Below the pieces are notes generated by a model. The model ran no database searches. It saw only the letters and a program-made list of their open reading frames with translations, and was not told the DNA's origin. From DATFVJ01 sp963851085 (GTDB taxonomy: Bacteria; Actinomycetota; Actinomycetes; Streptosporangiales; Streptosporangiaceae), in contig CAWKNX010000013.1 in the NCBI GenBank assembly GCA_963851085.1, positions 1 to 64,000 of the forward strand: DNA of 64,000 bases, written 5' to 3'. The position numbers and the translations under genes are program-made. This document shows, piece by piece, positions 8,209-16,671 of the stretch. Positions within the stretch are counted from its first letter, which is position 1. Every line of letters begins with the position of its first letter.

Positions 8209-9753
8209 TTACAGCCCTTCGTTGATGAGGCGGCCGGCCTGTTCGTATTTCTGCGGCATCCGCCGCTTGAAGTAGAAGGCGGCCCCAACGCCGGCCGCGA
8301 CGACCAGCAAGTCGATCGGGCCCAGCCATTTCGCGTAGCCGTAGCCACTGCCGAGGAAGCTGATGTTCTTGAACAGCAGGTAGACGACGAATACTTGCGA
8401 GATAAAGGAAAGCAGCGGCGCCAGCCGGGTCTTCCACCAGTGCACCTCGTCGCGGTGGTAGCGCTCGTAGTACACCAGGATGCTCAGCGACACGAGCGCT
8501 TGCACCGACAAGATGATGATGACGCCCATGACCGCCATCAGGCCGTAGAGCTGGAGGTAGGCCTGTGAGTTCGGGTTGTCCGTGCCGGTGAAGAGCGCGA
8601 AGAGGCCGATGATGATGGCGGCGATGACCGACTGGGTGACGGACGCGATGTGGGGGCTCTTCCACTTGGGGTGGGTCCGGCCGAGCGCCGACGGGAGCAT
8701 GCCCTCGCGGCCGAGTGAGTAGAAGTAGCGCGCCGTGGTGTTGTGGAACGCCATACCGCAGGCGAACGAGCCCGTGATGATCAGGTAGCTCATCACCGCC
8801 GCGACCCACTGCCCCGCGTACACCTTCGCGGGGCCGAGGTAGTAGTTCGCCGCGCTGGTCTGGGCCTGTGCGATGGCGGCGTGGGTACTCGGGTAACCGC
8901 CCAGGGAAGCCCATGCGGTGATCGTGTAGAAGATCCCGAGCCCGATCACCGAGATGTACAGCGCTCGGGGCACGATCCGCTTCGGGTCGCGTGACTCCTC
9001 GCCATAGTTCGGCGCCATCTCGAAGCCGACCCACGACCAGAAGGCGAAGAAGAGACCGATGCCGACCGCGCCCGCGGCGAGTTTGCCCACCGCCGGGAAG
9101 CCCTGGAAGGCGGTCACGGGGTTCAGTGGGTGCAAAGAGGTGTGCCCGCGGGCGAACAGGTAGCCGTCGAAGATCAGGAGGATGACCACCTCGCTGATCA
9201 GGCCGATCGCGAGCAGGGCGGAGGACAGGCGGACGTCGAAGAAGGTCAGCAGCGAGATGAGCACCACCATGCCGAGGGCCAGCCAGGGCCAGGCGACGTT
9301 GATGCCGTAGGCGTTGAGCTTCAGGCCGAGGAAGTAGGCGAAGCCGCCGCAAAGCGATGCCTCGAACACCGAGTAGGCCAGGACGGCGCCGTAACCGGTC
9401 CCGATGCCGAGTTCCCGGCCGAGCCCGTGGCTGATGTAGGAGTAGAAGCCGCCCGCGGTCGTCTTCTTCCGCGCCATCGCGACGTAGCCGACGGAGAACA
9501 CGACAAGCACGATCGAGGCGAACACGAAGGCCGCTGGCGCACCGGCCCCCTGACCGAAACCGACCATGATCGGGACGTTGAACAGCATGGCCGAGATGGG
9601 CGCCGATCCGGTAACGGTCAGGAACAGGACTCCGCCGAGCCCAACCGCGTGCTTGCGAAGCTTCGGGACCTCGGCGCGCTGAGAGACGTCGAAGTCCTCC
9701 GGCACCAGGTCCCGCGCGGGCTGGCCGTCTCCGACGAGTTCGGACTGTGCCAT
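8209..9753 (-). CDS. APC-superfamily amino acid/amine permease
   Basis: Integral membrane transporter, 514 aa, about 12 hydrophobic segments, amino acid-polyamine-organocation superfamily. The TM1 region (GGVLFLTVTGSAPISAML) has the broken-helix Gly/Ser pattern and the late loops have typical FAFWSWVGFE. ATG 9753 is chosen because GGGGAGG lies 6-10 nt upstream; an earlier in-frame ATG at 9801 lacks a site. It is divergent from the microcompartment operon, and RMM-type loci commonly carry an amine/amino-acid permease. I infer uptake of the amino alcohol or amine catabolised there. Substrate not determinable. Confidence 0.9.
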   Translation of the reverse strand: MAQSELVGDGQPARDLVPEDFDVSQRAEVPKLRKHAVGLGGVLFLTVTGSAPISAMLFNVPIMVGFGQGAGAPAAFVFASIVLVVFSVGYVAMARKKTTAGGFYSYISHGLGRELGIGTGYGAVLAYSVFEASLCGGFAYFLGLKLNAYGINVAWPWLALGMVVLISLLTFFDVRLSSALLAIGLISEVVILLIFDGYLFARGHTSLHPLNPVTAFQGFPAVGKLAAGAVGIGLFFAFWSWVGFEMAPNYGEESRDPKRIVPRALYISVIGLGIFYTITAWASLGGYPSTHAAIAQAQTSAANYYLGPAKVYAGQWVAAVMSYLIITGSFACGMAFHNTTARYFYSLGREGMLPSALGRTHPKWKSPHIASVTQSVIAAIIIGLFALFTGTDNPNSQAYLQLYGLMAVMGVIIILSVQALVSLSILVYYERYHRDEVHWWKTRLAPLLSFISQVFVVYLLFKNISFLGSGYGYAKWLGPIDLLVVAAGVGAAFYFKRRMPQKYEQAGRLINEGL

Positions 9754-9935
9754 GGATTCCTCCCCAGGGGGCGACCTCGCCCGAGCCGGAGCCGGAGCCA
9801 CGATCCACGCCGCGCTGCGCGTTATTGGTCAGGCCCGTTGCGTTGTGGTACTCGTCACAGCGCGGACAGTATCACCCTGCTAGAAAGCATGACAAGAAGA
9901 TCTGGTTGATGAAATATGAGCTTAACTTGGACCGC

Positions 9936-9968
9936 TTGACAGGAAACGGTCTTAAATGGTACTTATAC
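9936..9968 (+). promoter_or_regulatory. Candidate promoter and operator of the microcompartment operon
   Basis: A consensus -35 TTGACA (9936-9941) is followed after 18 bp by TACTTA (9960-9965) as a weak -10, about 45 bp before the GTG at 10014. The -10 overlaps the semi-palindrome GTACTTATAC (9959-9968), which resembles the AT-rich GT..AC sites bound by HutC-type GntR regulators. The operon encodes such a regulator at 17451. The surrounding 60 bp are strikingly AT-richer than the rest of the window. Confidence 0.4.
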
Positions 9969-10013
9969 GGTTGAACCAAATGGCCTGGTCCGCGGAGGTA
10001 AGCGGAGGTAGCG

Positions 10014-11303
10014 GTGGCGACAGATCCCACGGACCTCATCGCCTTCGCCTCCAAGGGCGAGATGCTCGCGAAGTCCAAGCAGTTCTGGAACCCGGGCAAG
10101 ACCCAGTTCTGGATCGACTCGGGTGTCCCGCTTGTCATCGACAGACGTGAGGGCTACTTCATCTACGACGTCGAGGGCAAGAGGCTCATCGACGTGCACC
10201 TCAACGGCGGCACCTACAACCTCGGCCACCGCAATCCCGAGGTCGTAGCGGCGGTCTCGGCCGCCATGCAGCACTTCGACATCGGGAACCACCACTTTCC
10301 CTCGCTGGCGCGGACGGCACTGTCAGAAGCACTCGTGCGGACGGCGCCGCGCGGGCTGACCAAGGTGGTGTTCGGCAGCGGCGGCGGCGAGGCGATCGAC
10401 ATCGCGCTGAAGACCGCCCGCCACACGACGAAGAGACGCAAGATCGTCTCGATCGCCAAGGCGTACCACGGGCATACGGGCCTCGCCGTCGCCGCGGGCG
10501 ACGAGCGGTTCTCGACGCTCTTCCTCGCGGACCGGCCGCAGGAGTTCCCGCACGTGCCCTTCAACGACCTCGGCGGCATGGAGGACGCGCTGCGCGGCAG
10601 GGATGTGGCCGCGGTGATCATGGAGACGATCCCGGCCACGTACGGTTTTCCGCTGCCTGCCCCGGGCTACCTCGAAGGGGTGAAGCGGCTGTGCGAACGC
10701 TACGGCGCGCTGTACATCGCGGACGAGGTGCAGACCGGGCTGATGCGCACGGGCGAGCTTTGGGCGATCACCAAGCACGGCATCGACCCGGACATCCTGG
10801 TCACAGGCAAGGGCATCTCCGGTGGTATCTACCCGCTCAGCGCCGTCCTCGTGAGCGAGGCGGCGGCCGGCTGGCTGTCGGAAGACGGGTTCGCGCACAT
10901 GTCCACCTTCGGCGGTGCCGAGCTTGGCTGCATTGCCGCGCTCAAGACACTCGAGATCACCTGCCGCCCTGAGATCAGGTCGATGGTGCACTACATCGCC
11001 GATCTGCTCGGCAGGGGCCTGCGCGAAATCCAGCGCGGCTATCCCGACTGGTTCACCGGAATCAGGCAGGACGGCCTCGTCATGGGCCTGGAGTTCGCCC
11101 ACCCCCAGGGAGCGAAGTTCGTCATGAAGCGGCTGTACGACAGCGGGGTGTGGGCCATCTTCTCCACTCTCGATCCCCAGGTTCTGCAGTTCAAGCCCGG
11201 CATCCTGATGGCACCGGCGCTCTGCGACGAACTGCTCGAACGCGTCGAGGTTGCCATCGGCGAGGCCGGTGACGACGTGCGCAAGGGCCGGCGGCGGCCG
11301 TGA
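10014..11303 (+). CDS. Class III aminotransferase-family PLP enzyme (probable amino-alcohol phosphate phospho-lyase)
   Basis: PLP-dependent fold-type I enzyme, 429 aa, class III aminotransferase family. The Schiff-base lysine is Lys266 in LVTGKGISGG. The PLP-phosphate Gly/Ser loop is FGSGGGEAID (about 121-130) and the Asp-binding DEVQTG lies near 238. GTG 10014 is preceded by GGAGG. Family members are either transaminases or phospho-lyases acting on ethanolamine phosphate-like compounds. Next to an APH-type kinase in an RMM microcompartment locus, a phospho-lyase releasing an aldehyde from phosphorylated 1-amino-2-propanol is the more likely role (inference from known RMM loci). It overlaps the next gene by GTGA. 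Confidence 0.88.
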   Translation: MATDPTDLIAFASKGEMLAKSKQFWNPGKTQFWIDSGVPLVIDRREGYFIYDVEGKRLIDVHLNGGTYNLGHRNPEVVAAVSAAMQHFDIGNHHFPSLARTALSEALVRTAPRGLTKVVFGSGGGEAIDIALKTARHTTKRRKIVSIAKAYHGHTGLAVAAGDERFSTLFLADRPQEFPHVPFNDLGGMEDALRGRDVAAVIMETIPATYGFPLPAPGYLEGVKRLCERYGALYIADEVQTGLMRTGELWAITKHGIDPDILVTGKGISGGIYPLSAVLVSEAAAGWLSEDGFAHMSTFGGAELGCIAALKTLEITCRPEIRSMVHYIADLLGRGLREIQRGYPDWFTGIRQDGLVMGLEFAHPQGAKFVMKRLYDSGVWAIFSTLDPQVLQFKPGILMAPALCDELLERVEVAIGEAGDDVRKGRRRP

Positions 11304-12961
11304 CCCCGCCACTGATCGCACCGGGCGGCGCGATGAGCGAAGCGAGGGACGAAGGAGTGGGGCACGCGATTGGCCTGCTCGCCGATCCGGCCGGTATCCC
11401 GCGCGCGCGGGCGATGCTCCAGCGCGCCGAGTGGGCCGCCCTGGCCTTCGCGCGGTATGACAAGGCGGCGGTGGACCGCGTGGTGCAGGCGGCGGCGCAG
11501 GCCGGCGCCGCGAAGGCCCGCGAGTACGCGGAGTAGGCGGTGCGCGAGACCGGCTTCGGTGTCGCCAGGCACAAGGTCCTCAAGAACATCACGTGCAGCA
11601 CCGGTATCGTCGAGCGATACCGGGATCACGACTACGTGACCCCGCGCTTCGACCCCACGGCGAAGATCGTGGAGGTGCCGAGGCCTGCCGGTGTCGTGCT
11701 CGCCCTGACCCCGTCGACCAATCCGGTCGCCACCGTGTTCTTCAAGTCGCTGCTCGCGTTGATGACCCGCAGCGTCGCGATCATCAGCCCGCATCCGCTG
11801 GCCCGTGAGTGCTGCGCCGATGCCGCGCGGACGCTCGCGGACGCGGCCGTCGCGTCGGGCGCGCCCGACGGGGTCATCCAGGTCGTCGACCAGCCCTCGG
11901 TGCCGCTGATCGACGCGCTCATGACCGACGAGCGCACCAGCGTCATCGTCGCGACCGGCGGCGCCGCGGTTGTGCGTTCCGCTTACAGCTCGGGCACCCC
12001 GGCGATCGGCGTCGGGCCGGGCAACGTGCCCGTGCTCGTTGACGCCACCGCGGACCTGGCGAAGGCCGCCAGACGGATCGTGGAAAGCAAGAGCTTCGAC
12101 AACTCGATTCTGTGCACCAACGAGTCCGTGCTCATCGTCGAAGAATCCGCCGCCGACACGCTGGTGCGGCGGATGAAGCTCGAGGGTGCCTACCTGCTCA
12201 CGCCCGACGAACGGGACAAGATCCGCCAGCAGTTGTTCCCGGACGGCCATTTCGACGTCAGGTTCGTCGGCAAGGATGCGACCTGGATCGCGAACGAGGC
12301 GGGCATCGCCGTGCCTGGGACCACCAGAATCCTGCTTGCGCCATTCAGTCTGGTGGTCCCGGAGGAGCCGCTGGCGCACGAGAAGCTCTGCCCGGTGCTC
12401 GGCCTGCTCCGGGTGCCAACCTCGCGGCGCGGCATCGGGGCAGCGCGCGCGGCGGCGCGCCTGTCCGGACGGGGTCACTCGGCCGCCATCCACAGCAGTG
12501 ACCCGCGCACGGTGATGGAGTACGGCGCGGCGGTCGAGGTTCTGCGCGTCGCCGTCAACGTCGGCAGCAGCCTCGGCAGTTCCGGCATCGAGACGAGCCT
12601 CGCACCGTCGATGACCGTCGGAACCGGCTTCTACGGCCGGTCGTCGGTCGGCGAGAACCTGCAGCCGAAGCACCTCGTGCAGTGGACGAGGCTGGCGTAC
12701 AACGCGGACCCGGCGGAGCCGTTCGGCGATTTCTCCGGGATCATCCCGTGGCAGTCGCCGGCCGGGCCGGTGCCGCCCTACCCGGAGGCATCCAACCTCG
12801 CCGTGCCCGGACACGCGCCACCGGAACGGGTGCCGCGCACCGGGCAGCCTGCTGGGCAGCCCAGCGAGCACGTCACGCCCGAGACGGCGGCGCTGCGCGA
12901 GGAAATCCGCCGGCTCGTCATCGAGGAACTCAGCCACGTAATCAGCGGAGCGGGAGGATAG
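11300..12961 (+). CDS. CoA-acylating aldehyde dehydrogenase of the microcompartment (EutE/PduP-like), interrupted by an in-frame TAG
   Basis: Signature enzyme of the BMC: oxidises an aldehyde to acyl-CoA with NAD+. The frame begins at GTG 11300 or ATG 11333 and is stopped by TAG 11534-11536 (codon 79 from 11300). It resumes in the same frame (VRETGFGVARHKVLKNI) to 12961. In relatives this position reads EYAEWAVRETG, so TGG to TAG is the simplest reading. Other family marks: ALTPSTNPVATV and the catalytic Cys in NSILCTNES (codon about 272). The C-terminus after a Pro/Gly-rich linker is an amphipathic helix (AALREEIRRLVIEELSHVI), typical of encapsulation peptides. If the stop is real, only a truncated product from an internal start (GTG 11540) could be made. 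Confidence 0.85.
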
Positions 12962-12963
12962 GC

Positions 12964-13566
12964 GTGGCCGAACTGCGCGCGTTCATCTTCCTCAACCGCC
13001 TTCAGCCGCAGACGATGTGCTACCTCGGCACCTGGATCCGGGGCAGTCTGCCGAGAAGCGACGTTGCCGCGCAGATCATCGAGATAGCGCCGGGGCTGGA
13101 TATCGAGCCGCTCACCGACGTGGCGCTCAAGCACGCGAACGTACAGGCGGGAATCCTCGTCGTCGAGCGGCACTTCGGCTACCTGGAGATGCACGGGAGC
13201 ACGGACGAGGTGCGCGCCGCGAGCGCCGCGGCGCTGCAGTCACTGGGCACGACGGCGCGGGACGCCACGCCGCCCCAGGTCCTGGCGTCGAAAATCATCA
13301 CCATGCTCGATCCGCAGCACGCGTTCCTGATCAACCGGAACAAGATCGGCTCGATGGCGCTGGCCGGTGAGTCGCTTTTCGTGCTCGAAATGCAGCCCGC
13401 GTCGTACGCGATCCTTGCGGCCAACGAGGCGGAGAAGGCCGCGCGGATCAAGGTGGTCGACTATCGCATGATCGGCGCCACCGGACGCGTGTACCTATCG
13501 GGCTCGGAGGCGGATGTGCGCCAAGCGGCCGAGGCGGCGGAAGAGGCGCTGAGGAGCCCGGCGTGA
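12964..13566 (+). CDS. BMC-T tandem-domain shell protein (first copy)
   Basis: Trimeric pseudohexamer shell protein, 200 aa, two BMC (Pf00936) domains: about 3-85 and about 100-198. Domain ends are recognisable by GILVVERHFGYLEMHG and AANEAEKAARIKVVDYRMIG. GTG 12964 follows GGGAGG at 6 nt. It is paralogous to the gene at 14855. BMC-T proteins form larger, sometimes gated pores in the shell, suitable for cofactors. Its stop overlaps the next start by ATGA-type coupling (13563-13566 GTGA). Confidence 0.93.
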   Translation: MAELRAFIFLNRLQPQTMCYLGTWIRGSLPRSDVAAQIIEIAPGLDIEPLTDVALKHANVQAGILVVERHFGYLEMHGSTDEVRAASAAALQSLGTTARDATPPQVLASKIITMLDPQHAFLINRNKIGSMALAGESLFVLEMQPASYAILAANEAEKAARIKVVDYRMIGATGRVYLSGSEADVRQAAEAAEEALRSPA

Positions 13567-14061
13567 GCGCGAGCGTGGACGAACAGACCCTGCGCGAACT
13601 CGTACGCGAGGTGCTGCGCGAGTTGCTGCCCGTCGCCGGCGGGGCGGCAGGCGGTCGAACGGTCCCGGGGGGCGGCGCTGACGCTGGCGCCGCGGTGGTG
13701 GCACCGCCGCAGCCGGGCCTCGCGCACACGGTGCGGGAAGACGTCGCGGTGGTCGAGACCGTGAGCATGCGCACCGACCAGGATCTCGCCGCGTTCGCGC
13801 TGCGCCTGCTGCACCTGTTCGAGAATCCCAAGCACCGCGACGACCTGCGGGCCCTGGCTGCGCTTCCGCCTGGCCGCCCACGCGTCGGCCGGCGCCGCGG
13901 CGCCGACGCACCGCATCGACAAGGGCGCGGTGACCGAATCCGTGGTCATCCAGGCGGCACGGGCAGGAGCCAGGATCGTGCTCGGCCGGCGCGCGGTGCT
14001 GACGCCACTCGCTCGCGACCGCGCACGGGCCAGCGGCGTACAGATCGAAAAGGAACGCTGA
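13563..14061 (+). CDS. Microcompartment-locus conserved protein with encapsulation-peptide-like N-terminus, one-base frameshift
   Basis: About 165 aa once one base is corrected. GTG 13563 starts an N-terminal amphipathic helix (DEQTLRELVREVLRELLP) like BMC targeting peptides, then a Gly/Ala/Pro linker. A helical part follows (MRTDQDLAAFALRLLHLF). After LRA the frame changes at the C run 13852-13854; in the next frame the protein continues WLRFRLAAHASAG, then RIDKGAVTESVVIQAARAG, then a closing VLTPLARDRARASGVQIE, ending at TGA 14059-14061. The closing motif resembles the end of EutQ-like and other BMC accessory proteins, but I cannot assign a reaction. The uncorrected frame runs on into the BMC-P gene and should not be read as one protein. 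Confidence 0.65.
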
Positions 14062-14239
14062 TGATCACCACCACGGCCACCGCACGCGCAGGTGCCACGA
14101 TCGCGCGCGACCGCGCACGGGCACGGGCACGGGCACGGGCGGGCACGGGTCGCGCCTGGCTCGCGCGCCGGGCCGGCGCCACCCGCACCCGGCCGCGCAC
14201 GGGCCAGCGGCGCACAGATCGACAAGGAGCACTGATGAT
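14019..14239 (+). repeat. 47-bp imperfect direct repeat flanking a low-complexity insert
   Basis: Positions 14019-14065 and 14193-14239 are the same 47 bp with four mismatches, offset by 174 bp (58 codons). Both contain the ribosome site and TGATGAT stop-start junction. The DNA between contains GGGCAC-type hexanucleotide repeats (about 14115-14150). The duplication leaves ATG 14061 in frame with the BMC-P start at 14235, so an Arg/Ala-rich 58-residue extension could in principle be made. Confidence 0.8.
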
Positions 14240-14498
14240 TGCCGCGACGGTCGTCGGAAACGTCTGGTCCACGCGCCGGCTCGCCGAGATCCCCAACGGC
14301 GCGTTCCTCGAGGTCGAGGCCGAAGGCACCGCGCACAGGCTCGTCGCCTTCGACGTCCTCGGCAGCGGCGTGGGGGAACGGGTCCTCGTCGCGCAGGGCT
14401 CCGTCGCCGCGGCGTGGTTTGCTGGCAAGCCCCCGCCCATCGACGCCCTGATCGTCGGCTCGATCGATCCCCCGACGCAGGAGCGGGCGGGCGGGTAG
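14235..14498 (+). CDS. BMC-P pentameric vertex protein (EutN/CcmL family)
   Basis: Shell vertex protein, 87 aa, normal EutN/CcmL length. Typical opening MIAATVVGNVWSTRR, central VAFDVLGSGVGERVLVAQGS, and end PIDALIVGSID. It caps the icosahedral vertices of the microcompartment. ATG 14235 is preceded by AAGGAG at about 6 nt. An upstream in-frame ATG at 14061 exists because of the local duplication but would add an unrelated basic sequence, so I reject it as the main start. Confidence 0.93.
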   Translation: MIAATVVGNVWSTRRLAEIPNGAFLEVEAEGTAHRLVAFDVLGSGVGERVLVAQGSVAAAWFAGKPPPIDALIVGSIDPPTQERAGG

Positions 14499-14583
14499 GC
14501 GAGGGCATCGCCGGTCGTGCGAGCAGAGAGCATGACCGGTCTTGCGAAGAAACCGGTCTTCCGAAGAAGAGGGAGAAGAGAAA

Positions 14584-14865
14584 GTGGCGGACAACGCGAT
14601 CGGAATGATCGAGACGAAAGGATACGTCGCCGCGCTGGCGGCGGCGGATGCCATGGTCAAGGCGGCGAACGTGACGATCGTCGGCCGCGACGAGGTGGGC
14701 GACGGCCTGGTGGCGGTCACGATCATCGGGGACGTCGGCGCGGTGAAGGCGGCCACGGAAGCGGGCGCGGAGACGGCGACGAGCGTCGGCGAACTGATCT
14801 CCGTGCACGTGATCCCGCGGCCGCACACGGAACTCGGCAATTACTTCAAGGTCCGTGGCGAGTAA
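14584..14865 (+). CDS. BMC-H hexameric shell protein
   Basis: Main facet protein of the microcompartment, 93 aa, single Pf00936 domain. It opens AIGMIETKGYVAALAAADAM and has the usual late segment GDVGAVKAATEAGAE followed by the C-terminal strand VHVIPRPH. GTG 14584 is preceded by GGGAGAAG. It is the only BMC-H in this window, so the facets are probably this protein with the two BMC-T pseudohexamers. Pore residues lie around DEVGDGL. Confidence 0.95.
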   Translation: MADNAIGMIETKGYVAALAAADAMVKAANVTIVGRDEVGDGLVAVTIIGDVGAVKAATEAGAETATSVGELISVHVIPRPHTELGNYFKVRGE

Positions 14866-15511
14866 GGCGCGCGTGGCGGCACCGGAACTGCGCGTGTACC
14901 TGCTCGTTCGGGACCTCCAGCGGCAGTTCGCCGCGTACCTGGGGACGCCCACGCGCGCCCGCGGCTACCCGCCCGTGCAGGGCGAGCATGCGCTCATCGT
15001 CGAGGTCACGCCCGGCCTTTCCATCGAACGCGTCACCGACCTGGCGCTGCGCGCCGTACCGGCGGTCGAGCCCGGCATCCTGTTCGTCGAGCGGCAGTTC
15101 GGCGTGCTCGAGGTACACGGTCCCGATCTCGCGGAGGTGGAGCGCGCGGGGCGGGCGATCCTGGCCGGCCTGCGCGCCGACGCCGCGGACCAGTTGCGGC
15201 CGCGGATCCTGTTCTCGGACGTGATCGAGGACGTCACCGACAGGCAGGCGGTCATCATCAACCGCAACCGCGGTGGCTCCATGATCCTGCCCGGCGACAC
15301 GCTGGGCGTGTGCGAGGTCACGCCCGCGCTCTTCGCCACGGTCGCGGCCAACGAGGCGGAACGGGCGGCTCCGGGAGTGACGCTTGTCGACGTGTCGATG
15401 ATCGGCCTAGCCGGACGGAACTATATGTGCGGCCGCACCGAGGACGTCCTGACGGCCCAGCGGGAGATCGCCGCCGTGCTTGACGCGGTCGAGGGGCGCG
15501 AGCATGGCTGA
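14855..15511 (+). CDS. BMC-T tandem-domain shell protein (second copy)
   Basis: 218 aa from GTG 14855, overlapping the BMC-H stop by 11 bp; GTG 14873 is an alternative start giving 212 aa. Two BMC domains are clear: GILFVERQFGVLEVHG closes the first, AANEAERAAPGVTLVDVSMIG lies in the second. It is paralogous to the 12964 gene, with particularly similar second domains. The central-loop segments differ, so the two BMC-Ts probably have different pores. An 18-bp perfect inverted repeat begins 2 bp after the stop codon. Confidence 0.93.
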   Translation: MASKARVAAPELRVYLLVRDLQRQFAAYLGTPTRARGYPPVQGEHALIVEVTPGLSIERVTDLALRAVPAVEPGILFVERQFGVLEVHGPDLAEVERAGRAILAGLRADAADQLRPRILFSDVIEDVTDRQAVIINRNRGGSMILPGDTLGVCEVTPALFATVAANEAERAAPGVTLVDVSMIGLAGRNYMCGRTEDVLTAQREIAAVLDAVEGREHG

Positions 15512-15513
15512 GA

Positions 15514-15568
15514 TCATGATCGCGGTAACTTCTCGGCGATATCAGCGGCAAAGTTACCGCGATCATGA
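15514..15568. terminator. 18-bp perfect inverted repeat (hairpin) after the shell genes
   Basis: Arms 15514-15531 and 15551-15568 are exact reverse complements (TCATGATCGCGGTAACTT and its complement) with a 19-nt loop holding GATATC. No T-run follows. It can be an attenuating or partial terminator between shell genes and kinase, an operator, or a copy of a dispersed palindromic repeat. It covers the in-frame ATG 15565 of the kinase frame. Confidence 0.7.
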
Positions 15569-15603
15569 AGCGAGCATGGGTGGGAGCCTGGGTGAGGGGC
15601 CAG

Positions 15604-16626
15604 ATGCAGACACATGACCTGTCGGTCGGCGGCGGCGTCCTCGAACGGGTCACGCGGTGCGCCGAGAACGCGATCGGCGGCTACGGCTGTCATCCCGCCA
15701 CGACCGTGCGGCTGCTCAACGTCTCAGAGAACGCGACCTACCTCGTCCAGGACCCCGACCAGGGGCCGTCCATTCTGCGCGTGCACAGGCTCGGCTACCA
15801 CACCGAGGTGGAGATCGCGTCCGAGCTTGCGTGGATGGACGCCCTGCGGGCCGACGCGGGCGTGCGAACGCCGCGCATCCTGCCGGCCGCCGATGGCCGG
15901 CGCATCGTGACCTCGACGGATCCGTCCAGCGGCGAGCGGCGCCACTGCGTGCGCTTCGAGTACCTCGCGGGCAGCGAGCCTGTCGACCATGCCGCGCTGC
16001 ACTTCGGTGAGCTCGGCGAGATCACCGCCCGGATGCACCGGCACGCACGGCAATGGGCCAGGCCAGCCTGGTTCACCCGGTTCCACTGGGACTACGACTG
16101 TGCCTTCGGTGCGCAGGCGCGCTGGGGCCGGTGGCAGGACGGCGTCGGTGTCGGTGCGCCGGAGCGAGAGGTACTCGGGCGCCTGGACGCCAGGCTGCGG
16201 GCCCGGCTGGCCGCATTCGGCACCGGACCGGAGCGCTACGGCCTGGTCCATGCGGACACGCGGCTCGCCAACCTGATCGTGAACGGCGCAGCCGGCGGAG
16301 CCGATGAGGGATCGGTCGCCGTCATCGACTTCGATGACTCCGGCTTCAGCTGGTACCTCTACGACGTCGGCACATCGGTCAGCTTCTTCGAGCACGAGCC
16401 ACAGGTGGCGGGCCTGGTCGAAAGCTGGCTCTCCGGCTACCGCCGGGTGGCGGATCTTACGGCCGCGGACGAGGCGGAAATCTGGACGTTCATCCTGTTC
16501 CGGCGGTTGCTGCTGGTCGCATGGATCGGCTCGCACACCGCGGTGGACATAGCGCGGGAGCTTGGAGCCGGGTATACGCGCGACAGCTGCGATCTGGCCG
16601 AGCGTTACCTGAGCCAGCACGGCTGA
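15604..16626 (+). CDS. APH-family kinase (probable amino-alcohol kinase of the microcompartment pathway)
   Basis: Soluble phosphotransferase of the aminoglycoside/choline-kinase fold, 340 aa. The catalytic loop is HADTRLANLIV (His216, Asp218) and the metal-binding motif is VIDFDDSG (about 241-248). The N-lobe has YLVQDPDQGPSILRVHR. ATG 15604 is preferred because TGAGGGG lies 5 nt upstream; ATG 15565 sits inside the hairpin arm. A homologous kinase of the mycobacterial RMM/aminoacetone locus phosphorylates (S)-1-amino-2-propanol. With the phospho-lyase-type enzyme at 10014 the same role is likely here, but the substrate is inferred. Confidence 0.85.
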   Translation: MQTHDLSVGGGVLERVTRCAENAIGGYGCHPATTVRLLNVSENATYLVQDPDQGPSILRVHRLGYHTEVEIASELAWMDALRADAGVRTPRILPAADGRRIVTSTDPSSGERRHCVRFEYLAGSEPVDHAALHFGELGEITARMHRHARQWARPAWFTRFHWDYDCAFGAQARWGRWQDGVGVGAPEREVLGRLDARLRARLAAFGTGPERYGLVHADTRLANLIVNGAAGGADEGSVAVIDFDDSGFSWYLYDVGTSVSFFEHEPQVAGLVESWLSGYRRVADLTAADEAEIWTFILFRRLLLVAWIGSHTAVDIARELGAGYTRDSCDLAERYLSQHG

Positions 16627-16671
16627 GGTCACTCGGCCGGTCGACGTAAGAGAGCAGAAGGGAAGGCCAGG

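Noticed and set aside
13563..14498. A single 311-aa protein joining the BMC-locus gene and the BMC-P gene
   Set aside because: It arises from a one-base shift at the C run 13852-13854 plus a chance open frame; the true frame of the first gene ends at 14061 and BMC-P has its own start.
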